Assembly (NCBI GenBank): GCA_947173915.1
Contig: CAMWGZ010000018.1
Coordinates: forward strand, 1 to 12,757
Length of the DNA stretch: 12,757 nucleotides
Source of the DNA: an uncultured Alistipes sp.
GTDB taxonomy: Bacteria > Bacteroidota > Bacteroidia > Bacteroidales > Rikenellaceae
Direction: 5' to 3'
The position numbers were made by a program, and so were the translations under genes. A model generated the notes under the pieces. That model was given only the letters and a program-made list of their open reading frames with translations. It made no database searches and was not told where the DNA came from. How positions within the stretch are numbered: the stretch's first letter is position 1; each line of letters starts with the position of its first letter. Shown piece by piece: positions 6,453-12,757 of this stretch.

Positions 6453-6484
6453 TTTTTAAGACGGATGATTTTTTTGTATTTTTG
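6453..6484 (+). promoter_or_regulatory. Promoter of the cobamide biosynthesis operon
   Basis: TATTTTTG at 6477-6484 matches the TAnnTTTG -7 consensus on the plus strand, with T-rich DNA around 6453-6457 where a -33 element would lie. Its position about 24 bases before the cbiA ATG implies a short leader. That leaves no room for a riboswitch on this side. It is divergent from the core at 6436-6443, and the two -7 elements are about 33 bases apart. Confidence 0.5.
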
Positions 6485-6507
6485 TCGCATTCGCCCTGTT
6501 GCAAACG

Positions 6508-7860
6508 ATGAATGCCAAACCACAGATCCTGATCGGAGCCGCCTCCTCGGGCGGGGGCAAGACCACCGTGACCCTCGGACTGCTGCGCGCCCTGCGCCGC
6601 CGGGGGCTGGCCGTGCAGCCCTTCAAGTGCGGACCCGACTACATCGACACCCTCCACCACACCCTGGCCGCCGGCCGCGAGTCGGTCAATCTCGATCCGT
6701 TCATGGCCTCGGCCGGCCACCTGCGGCAGCTCTATGCCGGCTACGGAGCCGATGCCGACGTGTGCGTGACCGAAGGGGTCATGGGGCTGCTGGACGGTTA
6801 CGACGGTCCGCAGGGCAGCAGCGCCGCGACGGCCGCGCTGCTGGGCATCCCGGTCGTGCTGGTGGTCGATGCCCGTTCGGCGGCCTACTCGGTGGCTCCG
6901 CTGCTCTACGGATACAAGCACTTCTGCCGGGAGATCCGGCTGGCGGGCGTGATCTTCAACCGCGTGGGATCGGAGTCCCACTTCCGCCACCTGGAGCGGG
7001 CGGCCCGCGACGCGGGTGTCGCCTGCTTCGGCTATGTGGCCCGCACGCCGGGGGTCGAGATCCCCTCGCGCCACCTGGGGCTGACGCTCGACGAGGGATT
7101 TCGTTTCGAGGCCTTCTCCGACCGCGTTGCCGACCTGGTCGCCGAACATGTCGATCTGGAGCGGTTGCTGGAGGCGTGCATCGTGCCGTTCGGGGGGATG
7201 CCTGCGGCAGCTCCGGAGCCGTTGTCCCCGCGGGGGATGCGGATCGCCGTCGCGCGCGACGAGGCGTTCAACTTCATTTACCGGGAGAACGTGGCCCGGC
7301 TGCGGCAGCTGGGCGAGGTCGTCTTCTTCTCGCCCCTGCGCGACGGGGCGCTGCCCGAGGGGTGCGACCTGCTCTATCTGCCGGGCGGCTATCCCGAATT
7401 TTTTCTGGAGCGGCTCTCCGCCAACGGGGCGATGCGCCGCGCCGTGCGGGAATATGCCCTCGGGGGCGGGCGCGTGCTGGCCGAGTGCGGCGGCATGATG
7501 TACCTCTGCCGCTCGATCGTCGGCGAGCAGGGCGGGGAGTATCCCATGTGCGGGGTGCTCGACCTGCGGGCCACGATGGAGGGAATGCGCCTGCGGCTGG
7601 GCTACCGTCGGGTGGTGTGCGGCGGACGCGAGTTCCGGGGCCACGAGTTCCACTACTCGCGCATCGAGGGGGAGCTTCCGTCGGCGGCGCGGCAATGGGA
7701 TGCACGCGGCGGCGAGGTGGCCACGCCGCTCTACCGTGCGGGCAATGTCGTGGCGGGCTACACCCACCTCTACTGGGGCGAGTCGGATCCTCTGGAGCTG
7801 TTCGATGCGACGGCGGAAGGAGCGGAATATGCGGCCGGAGCGGCCGGAACATGGCGTTGA
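6508..7860 (+). CDS. cbiA: Cobyrinate a,c-diamide synthase (CbiA/CobB)
   Basis: This 450-residue enzyme uses ATP and glutamine to amidate the a and c side chains of cobyrinate (or its cobalt-free or hydrogenobyrinate form), in the cytoplasm. The N-terminal synthetase domain has a modified P-loop GAASSGGGKTT (residues 10-20), PFKCGPDYID (38-47) and a TEGVMGLLDG motif (about 88-97). The C-terminal class I glutamine amidotransferase domain has LPGGYPE (about 291-297), the nucleophile Cys327 in AECGGMMYL and the conserved His420 in YTHLYWG. The length is normal for the family. The ATG at 6508 is preferred; a TTG three codons earlier is in frame but has no advantage. It is the first gene of the plus-strand operon, and the next gene begins 19 bases after its stop. 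Confidence 0.96.
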   Translation: MNAKPQILIGAASSGGGKTTVTLGLLRALRRRGLAVQPFKCGPDYIDTLHHTLAAGRESVNLDPFMASAGHLRQLYAGYGADADVCVTEGVMGLLDGYDGPQGSSAATAALLGIPVVLVVDARSAAYSVAPLLYGYKHFCREIRLAGVIFNRVGSESHFRHLERAARDAGVACFGYVARTPGVEIPSRHLGLTLDEGFRFEAFSDRVADLVAEHVDLERLLEACIVPFGGMPAAAPEPLSPRGMRIAVARDEAFNFIYRENVARLRQLGEVVFFSPLRDGALPEGCDLLYLPGGYPEFFLERLSANGAMRRAVREYALGGGRVLAECGGMMYLCRSIVGEQGGEYPMCGVLDLRATMEGMRLRLGYRRVVCGGREFRGHEFHYSRIEGELPSAARQWDARGGEVATPLYRAGNVVAGYTHLYWGESDPLELFDATAEGAEYAAGAAGTWR

Positions 7861-7879
7861 AACAGTACAATCGAAATAT

Positions 7880-8464
7880 ATGGGCAAGGTTTATACCCGC
7901 AGCGGCGATCGCGGCATGACGGGGCTGCACGGCGGCGGGCGCGTGGCCAAGGACGATCCGCGCATCGAGGCCAACGGCGATCTGGACGAACTGAACTGCC
8001 GGCTGGGAGTGGTGCGCACGCTGCTCGGCCGCGACGATGCGTGGCAGGGGTGGTGCGCGGAGCTGCAGCGGGTGCTGATGGAGGTCATGAGCCATGTGGC
8101 GACCCCCTCGGCGCTGCGGGAGCGGAATCCCAATCCGCTGCCCGAGGGGATGGACCGCCGGTGCGAGGAGCTGATCGACGCACTGCAGGCCGAGACGGTC
8201 GATAACGGCTGGTTCGTCCTTCCGGGCGGCACGCCGCTGGCGGCGCAGCTGCAGCTGGCGCGGGCCGTCGCGCGGCGTGCCGAGCGGCGGCTGTGGACGC
8301 TCCACCGCCTCGATCCGCTGCCGGAGTGCATCCTGCGCTTCGTGAACCGCCTCTCGGACCTGCTCTTCGTGATGGCGCGGGTCGAACTGCAGCGGCAGGG
8401 GTGGCCCGAGGAGCGGTGGCGCGAATTTTCATACAAACGCAAAAAAAGAAATGACGATGAATAG
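7880..8464 (+). CDS. pduO: ATP:cob(I)alamin / cob(I)yrinate adenosyltransferase, PduO type
   Basis: This 194-residue corrinoid adenosyltransferase transfers the adenosyl group of ATP to Co(I) in the cytoplasm, here most likely on cobyrinate a,c-diamide between the CbiA and CbiP steps. PduO-family motifs are clear: YTRSGDRGMTGL near the N-terminus with GDLDELN at about 33-39, FVLPGGTPLAAQLQLARAVARRAER in the middle (start and end of that stretch), and FVNRLSDLLFVMAR near the C-terminus. It is not the unrelated CobA/CobO P-loop type. The open frame extends upstream inside cbiA, but the ATG at 7880 starts directly at the family N-terminus (MGKVYTRSGDRG) and lies 19 bases after the cbiA stop. The last 14 bases overlap the start of cbiP. 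The basic C-terminus (YKRKKRNDDE) is encoded by the A-rich stretch that also serves as the cbiP leader. Confidence 0.94.
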   Translation: MGKVYTRSGDRGMTGLHGGGRVAKDDPRIEANGDLDELNCRLGVVRTLLGRDDAWQGWCAELQRVLMEVMSHVATPSALRERNPNPLPEGMDRRCEELIDALQAETVDNGWFVLPGGTPLAAQLQLARAVARRAERRLWTLHRLDPLPECILRFVNRLSDLLFVMARVELQRQGWPEERWREFSYKRKKRNDDE

Positions 8465-9953
8465 AGAGCGGAGACTTCGCCCGGTGATGTTCGCCGGGAC
8501 GGGCAGCGACGTGGGTAAGAGCGTCATCGCGGCGGCCTTCTGCCGTATTTTCCGGCAGGACGGCTATGCGCCGGCACCGTTCAAGGCGCAGAACATGGCG
8601 CTCAACTCCTACGCCACGCCCGAAGGGCTGGAGATCGGCCGGGCGCAGGCGGTGCAGGCCGAGGCGGCGGGCATACCGTGCCACACCGACATGAACCCCG
8701 TGCTGCTCAAGCCCAACTCCGACCGCACGTCGCAGGTGGTGCTCAACGGCCGGCCGGCCGGCAACCGCGATGCCTACGACTACTTCCGCCGTGAGGGGCG
8801 CGACGAACTGCGCCGCGAGGTGCACGCCGCCTTCGACCGGCTGGCGGCCCGCTACAACCCGATCGTCCTGGAGGGCGCGGGGAGCATCTCGGAGCTTAAC
8901 CTGCGGGAGAGCGACCTGGTGAACATGCCGATGGCCGCCTATGCCGATGCGTCGGTAATCCTGGTGGCCGACATCGACCGGGGCGGAGTGTTCGCCAGTG
9001 TCTATGGGTCGGTCATGTTGCAGCCGGAGGAGGACCGCCGGCGGATCAAGGGGATTATCGTCAATAAGTTCCGGGGCGACCTGCGGCTCTTTGATTCGGG
9101 CCGCCGCATCCTGGAGGAGATCTGCGGGGTGCCGGTGCTGGGAGTCGTGCCCTACTTCCGCGACATCCGCATCGAGGAGGAGGACTCGGTGCAGCTGGCT
9201 GCCAAGTCGCGGCAGGCGGAGGCGGGGCGCATCAACGTGGCGGTGGTGCTGCTGCACCGCCTCTCGAATTTTACCGATTTCGATGCGCTGGAGCAGGATC
9301 TCCGGGTACACCTCTACTATACCGACAATCCCGAGGAGCTGCGCCGGGCCGATCTGATCGTCCTGCCGGGGAGCAAGAGCACCCTGGCCGACCTCTGCGA
9401 GCTGCGCCGCAACGGCGTGGCCCGCGCCATCGCGGAGGCCCACCGCGCAGGCGCTTCGGTGCTGGGGATCTGCGGCGGCTACCAGATGATGGGGGTCGAG
9501 GTGTGCGACCCCGACGGGGTCGAGGGGGAGATCCCCCGGCTGCCGGGACTGGGGCTGCTGCCCGTCTCCACCTCCATGACCGGCGAGAAGGTAACCCGAC
9601 AGGTGTCGTTCCGCTTCGCGGACGACGGGCGGGAGTGCCGCGGCTACGAGATTCACATGGGCCGCACCGTCGCGGCCGAGGGGGCTTGCGTGCGGCCGCT
9701 CAACCGGCTGGAGGACGGCACGGCGGAGGGGTGTCTGGAGAGCCGCCGCTGCATGGGCACCTACGTGCACGGCATTCTGGACAACGCCGCTTTCGTCGAT
9801 TGGCTGCTCGAACCCCTTGCCGGGCGGGCGGAGCGGCGGGAGACGTTCGACTACGCCGCCTTCAAGGAGGAGCAGTACGACCGCCTGGCCGACCACGTGC
9901 GGCGGCATGTCGATGTGGAGCGTTTGTACCGAATTTTGAAAGACGATGATTGA
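8451..9953 (+). CDS. cbiP: Cobyric acid synthase (CbiP/CobQ)
   Basis: This 500-residue glutamine-dependent amidase carries out the four amidations (b, d, e, g) from adenosylcobyrinate a,c-diamide to adenosylcobyrate. The N-terminal dethiobiotin-synthetase-like domain has the P-loop GTGSDVGKS (16-24), the family signature PFKAQNMALNSY (43-54), MNPVLLKP (81-88) and EGAGSISELN (141-150). DRGGVF lies at 176-181. The C-terminal amidotransferase-like domain carries LPGSKST (305-311), the nucleophile Cys341 in GICGGYQMMG, and His440 in GTYVHGIL. The start at 8451 overlaps the previous gene by 14 bases and follows an A-rich AAAAAAAGAA; a second ATG two codons later is equally possible. The C-terminus overlaps cobD by 8 bases, so translation is probably coupled. 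Confidence 0.97.
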   Translation: MTMNRERRLRPVMFAGTGSDVGKSVIAAAFCRIFRQDGYAPAPFKAQNMALNSYATPEGLEIGRAQAVQAEAAGIPCHTDMNPVLLKPNSDRTSQVVLNGRPAGNRDAYDYFRREGRDELRREVHAAFDRLAARYNPIVLEGAGSISELNLRESDLVNMPMAAYADASVILVADIDRGGVFASVYGSVMLQPEEDRRRIKGIIVNKFRGDLRLFDSGRRILEEICGVPVLGVVPYFRDIRIEEEDSVQLAAKSRQAEAGRINVAVVLLHRLSNFTDFDALEQDLRVHLYYTDNPEELRRADLIVLPGSKSTLADLCELRRNGVARAIAEAHRAGASVLGICGGYQMMGVEVCDPDGVEGEIPRLPGLGLLPVSTSMTGEKVTRQVSFRFADDGRECRGYEIHMGRTVAAEGACVRPLNRLEDGTAEGCLESRRCMGTYVHGILDNAAFVDWLLEPLAGRAERRETFDYAAFKEEQYDRLADHVRRHVDVERLYRILKDDD

Positions 9954-10953
9954 AGGACACGGCGACGATGCCTATAAATATGCCGGCCCGATCCGGGCCA
10001 ATTTCAGCTCCAATGTCTGCTACGATGCCGACCTGGAGGGGCTGAAGCGTTATCTGTGCGGCCGGATGGAGGCGATCGCGAGCTATCCCGAGCCGGAACC
10101 CTATGCCCTTGAGCGGCTGCTGGCCGAGCGCCACGGACTCGATCCCGGGGAGGTCTGCGCGACCAACGGGGCGACCGAGGCGATCTACCTGACGGCCCAG
10201 TGTTTTCGCGGGAGCCGCACGGCGGTGCTCGACCCCTCCTTCGCGGAGTACGGCGATGCCTGCCGGCTGCACGGCCACCGGGTGGTCTCCGTCTTCGCGC
10301 CCGAGGAGATTCCCGCCGACGTGCAGACGGTGTGGCTCTGCAACCCGAACAACCCGACGGGGCGCGTCTGGGAGCGGGAGCGGCTGCTGCGTGCGATCGC
10401 GGACAGCCCCGGGGTGCTCTTCGTCGTCGATCAGTCCTATGAATATTTCACGCTCGAACCGCTGCTCGCGGCTGTCGAGGCGGCGCAGCTGCCCAATGCC
10501 GTGGTGCTGCACTCGATGACCAAACGCTATTCGGTGCCGGGACTGCGCCTCGGTTACTTCACGGCCTGCCGTGAGCTGACCGACCGGATCCGGGGCTGCC
10601 GGATGCCCTGGTCCGTGAATGCGCTGGCCGCCGAGGCGGGCTGCTACCTGCTGCGCGAGGGGATGCCCGAGCGGCGGAGCGTGGCCGACTATCTGGCCGG
10701 GAGCCGGAGCCTCGCGGCGGCGATCGACGCGATCGACGGCTTCGAACCCCTGCCGAGCGACTGCCACTTCATGCTGGTGCGCATGCGCGAGGCCCGCGTC
10801 GGGGAACTGAAAGAGTGGCTCGCCCTCCGATGGGGGATTCTGATCCGCGATGCCTCCAATTTCCGGGGGCTGGACGGTCGTTATTTCCGCATCGCGGCGC
10901 AGTCGCCCGAGCAGAACGAATTGTTGATCGAAGCGTTGCGGCAATGGAGATGA
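9946..10953 (+). CDS. cobD: L-threonine-O-3-phosphate decarboxylase (CobD), PLP-dependent
   Basis: This 335-residue fold-type I PLP enzyme decarboxylates threonine phosphate to (R)-1-amino-2-propanol phosphate, the linker used by CbiB. It is recognised as CobD rather than histidinol-phosphate aminotransferase by its start (GHGDD) and FSSNV (20-24) and by its position between cbiP and cbiB. PLP-fold residues are present: ATNGATEAIY (72-81), CNPNNPTG (132-139), Asp162 in VVDQSYEYF, the PLP Lys193 in SMTKRYSVPGLRLGY, and Arg315 in RYFRIA near the C-terminus. It is slightly shorter than Salmonella CobD (about 364 residues). The gene starts inside the end of cbiP (8-base overlap) and its stop overlaps the start of cbiB. 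Confidence 0.92.
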   Translation: MIEGHGDDAYKYAGPIRANFSSNVCYDADLEGLKRYLCGRMEAIASYPEPEPYALERLLAERHGLDPGEVCATNGATEAIYLTAQCFRGSRTAVLDPSFAEYGDACRLHGHRVVSVFAPEEIPADVQTVWLCNPNNPTGRVWERERLLRAIADSPGVLFVVDQSYEYFTLEPLLAAVEAAQLPNAVVLHSMTKRYSVPGLRLGYFTACRELTDRIRGCRMPWSVNALAAEAGCYLLREGMPERRSVADYLAGSRSLAAAIDAIDGFEPLPSDCHFMLVRMREARVGELKEWLALRWGILIRDASNFRGLDGRYFRIAAQSPEQNELLIEALRQWR

Positions 10954-11888
10954 CGGGATGGATCGCGGGCGGCTGCCTGCCGCTCGTTCTGGGATGGCTG
11001 CTCGACAAAGCGGCGGGCGATCCCGAGTGGCTGCCGCATCCGGTGGTGGGTTTCGGGCGGATGATCGCCTCGGGCGAGCGGCGGCTCAACCGGGGGGCGC
11101 ACCGCATGGCGAAAGGAGGGCTGCTGGCCGTCGGGCTGGTTGTCGGAACCTACCTCGCGGGGCGTGCCGTCGTTGCGGCGGCCTGGCTGCTCGATGCGTG
11201 GATCGGGCTGGCGGCATCGACGCTGCTGGTCTTCTACTGCCTGGCAGGAACGACCCTCGTGCGGGAGGTGCGGGAGGTGTTCCGTGCGGTCGATCGTTCG
11301 CTGGAGGAGGGACGGCGGCAGGTGGCCCGCATCGTGGGCCGCGACACCTCGGCGCTCACGGCGCAGGAGATCCGCACGGCGGCGCTCGAGACGCTGGCCG
11401 AGAACCTGAGCGACGGCGTGATCGCCCCGCTCTTCTGGTATGCGCTGCTCGGGGTGCCGGGGATGCTCGCCTACAAGATGGTCAATACGCTCGACTCGAT
11501 GATCGCCTACCGCAACGACCGCTACCTGCTCTTCGGGCGGGGCGCCGCCCGGCTGGACGATGTGGCCAACTACCTGCCCGCCCGCCTGACGGCGCTGCTG
11601 ATGCTGCTCGCGGCCGGCCGCCCCGGGCTGCTGGAGTTCGTCCGTCGTTTCGGCCGCAGCCATGCAAGCCCCAATTCGGGCTATCCCGAGGCGGCGCTGG
11701 CCGGTATTCTGGGGTGCCGTTTCGGCGGCACGCACGACTATTTCGGCCGGCCGGTTCCCAAGCCCTACATCGGTACGTGCGACCGGCCGCTCGATTCGGC
11801 AGACATGCGCCGTTCGGTCGCCGTCTGCCGGCGGGCCGAGGCTGCAGCCGTCGTGCTGGTCGCGGCGCTGCTCCTGTGGCTCGGTTGA
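10944..11888 (+). CDS. cbiB: Adenosylcobinamide-phosphate synthase (CbiB), membrane protein
   Basis: This 314-residue integral inner-membrane enzyme joins aminopropanol phosphate from CobD to adenosylcobyrate. The family's N-terminal signature LLDKAAGDPEWLPHPVVGFGRMI is clear (about residues 19-41, read here as its start and end motifs). AENLSDGVIAPLFWYALLG, with TLDSMIAYRND and DDVANYLPARLTALL, follows in the middle, then ASPNSGYPEAALAGILG. Several hydrophobic segments are visible: the N-terminus, about 55-100, the middle, and the last 15 residues. The upstream open frame inside cobD does not resemble CbiB. The start is either the ATG at 10944 (10-base overlap with cobD) or the ATG at 10950, which makes an ATGA overlap; I chose 10944. 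It is the last gene of the operon, followed 41 bases later by a hairpin terminator. Confidence 0.95.
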   Translation: MEMTGWIAGGCLPLVLGWLLDKAAGDPEWLPHPVVGFGRMIASGERRLNRGAHRMAKGGLLAVGLVVGTYLAGRAVVAAAWLLDAWIGLAASTLLVFYCLAGTTLVREVREVFRAVDRSLEEGRRQVARIVGRDTSALTAQEIRTAALETLAENLSDGVIAPLFWYALLGVPGMLAYKMVNTLDSMIAYRNDRYLLFGRGAARLDDVANYLPARLTALLMLLAAGRPGLLEFVRRFGRSHASPNSGYPEAALAGILGCRFGGTHDYFGRPVPKPYIGTCDRPLDSADMRRSVAVCRRAEAAAVVLVAALLLWLG

Positions 11889-11929
11889 GCGGGCGGCTTC
11901 GTGCCCCGGCAACGGCTGTTCAAGAAAAC

Positions 11930-11974
11930 GATCGCCCCGGACATTGTGAAAATGTCCGGGGCGATCCGTCTTTT
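11930..11974. terminator. Strong hairpin terminator between convergent cbiB and ogt
   Basis: Bases 11930-11945 and 11951-11966 form a perfect 16-bp GC-rich stem with a 5-base loop. On the plus strand CGTCTTTT follows, a modest U-run (11971-11974). On the minus strand the arm is followed by CGTTTTCTTG. The hairpin sits between two genes that point at each other, so it can end both transcripts. Confidence 0.85.
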
Positions 11975-11983
11975 CTGCGGCTG

Positions 11984-12460
11984 TTATCGCATCTTCTCCA
12001 TAGCTGCCCGCTCCAGACGGAGCAGGAACTCCTTGCGCTCCAGTCCGCCGGCGTAGCCGGTCAGCGATCCGTCGGCACCGACCACGCGGTGGCACGGTAC
12101 GATTATGGCCAGCGGGTTGCGCCGGTTGGCGGCACCGACGGCCCGCGAGCCTCGCGGGTTGCCCGTCCGGGCCGCGATGCGGGCGTAGGAGACGGTCGAG
12201 CCGTAGGGAATCTCCTGCAAAGCCTCCCAAACGCGCCGCTGGAACGGGGTGCCCTCGGCTTCGAGCGGAAGATCGAACGCCGTGCGCGTGCCGGCGAAAT
12301 ACTCCTCCAGCTGGGCGGCGGCCCGTTCGAGCAGCGGGGTCGATCGGACGACAGCGCCCGGGAGGGTCTCCCCGCCGAAGAAGAGGTCGGTCAGCGCCCG
12401 GCCGTTTTCGGCGATACCGATCCGGCCGAGCGGCGAGGGGAGGAACAGGAGGTTTTTCAC
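11984..12460 (-). CDS. ogt: Methylated-DNA--[protein]-cysteine S-methyltransferase (Ogt/AdaB type)
   Basis: This 158-residue suicide repair protein removes methyl or alkyl groups from O6-alkylguanine onto its own cysteine. The active site is IIVPCHRVVG with Cys123. The helix-turn-helix region TPFQRRVWEALQEIPYG (71-87), Arg-containing SRAVGAANRRNP (105-116, including the asparagine hinge Asn112) and the GYAGGLERKEFLL tail (135-147) are all typical. The start is a GTG at 12460 (MKNLLFLPSPLG), because no ATG is in frame between it and the stop of the upstream peptidase, 11 bases away. It is probably the second gene of a peptidase-ogt transcript and has no visible link to B12. Confidence 0.95.
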   Translation of the reverse strand: MKNLLFLPSPLGRIGIAENGRALTDLFFGGETLPGAVVRSTPLLERAAAQLEEYFAGTRTAFDLPLEAEGTPFQRRVWEALQEIPYGSTVSYARIAARTGNPRGSRAVGAANRRNPLAIIVPCHRVVGADGSLTGYAGGLERKEFLLRLERAAMEKMR

Positions 12461-12471
12461 GGAGCGGCGGA

Positions 12472-12757
12472 TCAGAGGTTCTGCAGCGTGTATTCGATCA
12501 TCTTCTCGCGCACGTTGATCGTGTCGTCGGGCATCATCGAGTGATTCTGGTCGGGATAGACCATCATGTCGTAGCGCTTGCCCCAGCGGTTGAGGGCGCG
12601 GGCCATCTCCATCGCGTTCTGGAAGTGGACGTTGTCGTCGGCCGTGCCGTGTATCAGCAGCAGGCGCGTGCGGTCGTCGCGCAGCAGGTGGGCCAGGTTG
12701 ATGGGCGAGTTGCCGTCGTAGCCCTCGGGATAGTCCTCCGGGAGTCCGTTGTAGTTC
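12472..12757 (-). CDS. S9 family (dipeptidyl-peptidase IV-like) peptidase, C-terminal 94 residues
   Basis: This is the C-terminal end of an alpha/beta-hydrolase serine peptidase; the N-terminal part and the catalytic serine lie beyond the right edge. The fragment reads NYNGLPEDYPEGYDGNSPIN, then LLLIHGTADDNVHFQN, which holds the catalytic Asp region, and YPDQNHSM with the catalytic His. It ends EYTLQNL. This pattern matches prolyl-oligopeptidase family S9B/S9C enzymes, which are usually exported to the periplasm in Bacteroidota and remove dipeptides from peptide N-termini. The ogt start follows its stop by 11 bases. Confidence 0.92.
   Translation of the reverse strand, partial: NYNGLPEDYPEGYDGNSPINLAHLLRDDRTRLLLIHGTADDNVHFQNAMEMARALNRWGKRYDMMVYPDQNHSMMPDDTINVREKMIEYTLQNL

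Noticed and set aside
8085..9908. A 607-codon open frame on the minus strand over cbiP
   Set aside because: It is antisense to a cobyric acid synthase with all its motifs. The composition (His/Arg/Pro/Val-rich) is that of a shadow frame.
10881..12230. A 449-codon minus-strand frame and a 528-codon plus-strand frame (10958-12544) over cbiB and ogt
   Set aside because: Both cross the terminator at 11930-11974 and overlap well-supported genes. Their products are compositionally biased and unlike known proteins.
1..12757. CRISPR arrays, insertion sequences, tRNA or rRNA genes, prophage genes
   Set aside because: No spaced direct repeats, transposase or integrase motifs, or structural RNA signatures other than the riboswitch were seen. 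The gene content is metabolic and membrane transport.

Overview
The window is a cobamide (vitamin B12) locus from a GC-rich member of the Bacteroidota. A gut Bacteroidales such as Alistipes is the best guess. The phylum call rests on promoter cores of the TAnnTTTG type, TonB-dependent receptors with an N-terminal carboxypeptidase-D-like domain, a lipoprotein with an acidic tract just after its lipid-carrying cysteine, and a dipeptidyl-peptidase-IV-type S9 peptidase. The genus is an inference from base composition and gene content.

Layout. (1) Positions 1-331, minus strand: the start of cobJ/cbiH, a corrin-ring methyltransferase, cut by the window edge and behind its own promoter. (2) Positions 439-6207, minus strand: an uptake operon read as TonB receptor (6207-3850), exported CbiK-like chelatase lipoprotein (3843-2860), second TonB receptor (2746-500), then an intrinsic terminator (439-474). 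Its leader carries a complete cobalamin riboswitch (about 6258-6427). (3) Positions 6431-6507: an AT-rich divergent promoter region. (4) Positions 6508-11888, plus strand: cbiA, pduO-type adenosyltransferase, cbiP, cobD and cbiB, packed with short gaps or overlaps and in the order in which the pathway uses them. A strong hairpin terminator (11930-11974) separates this operon from (5) a minus-strand pair, the end of an S9 peptidase followed by ogt, which is not related to B12.

How it works together. The plus-strand operon converts cobyrinate to adenosylcobinamide phosphate: CbiA amidates a and c, PduO adenosylates cobalt, CbiP adds four more amides, CobD makes aminopropanol phosphate, and CbiB attaches it. 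Early ring methylation (CobJ) is encoded leftward. Nucleotide-loop genes (cobU, cobS, cobT, cobC) are not in the window. The minus-strand operon, controlled by the riboswitch, should bring corrinoids or related tetrapyrroles or metal across the outer membrane when intracellular cobalamin is low.

The most interesting element is the middle gene of the uptake operon. It is a CbiK-family cobaltochelatase homologue that is exported, probably lipidated and surface-displayed, and placed between two related TonB receptors under B12 control. It keeps two metal-ligand histidines but has Asp in place of the usual Glu. It may have become a tetrapyrrole-capture protein, or it may be an extracytoplasmic chelatase.
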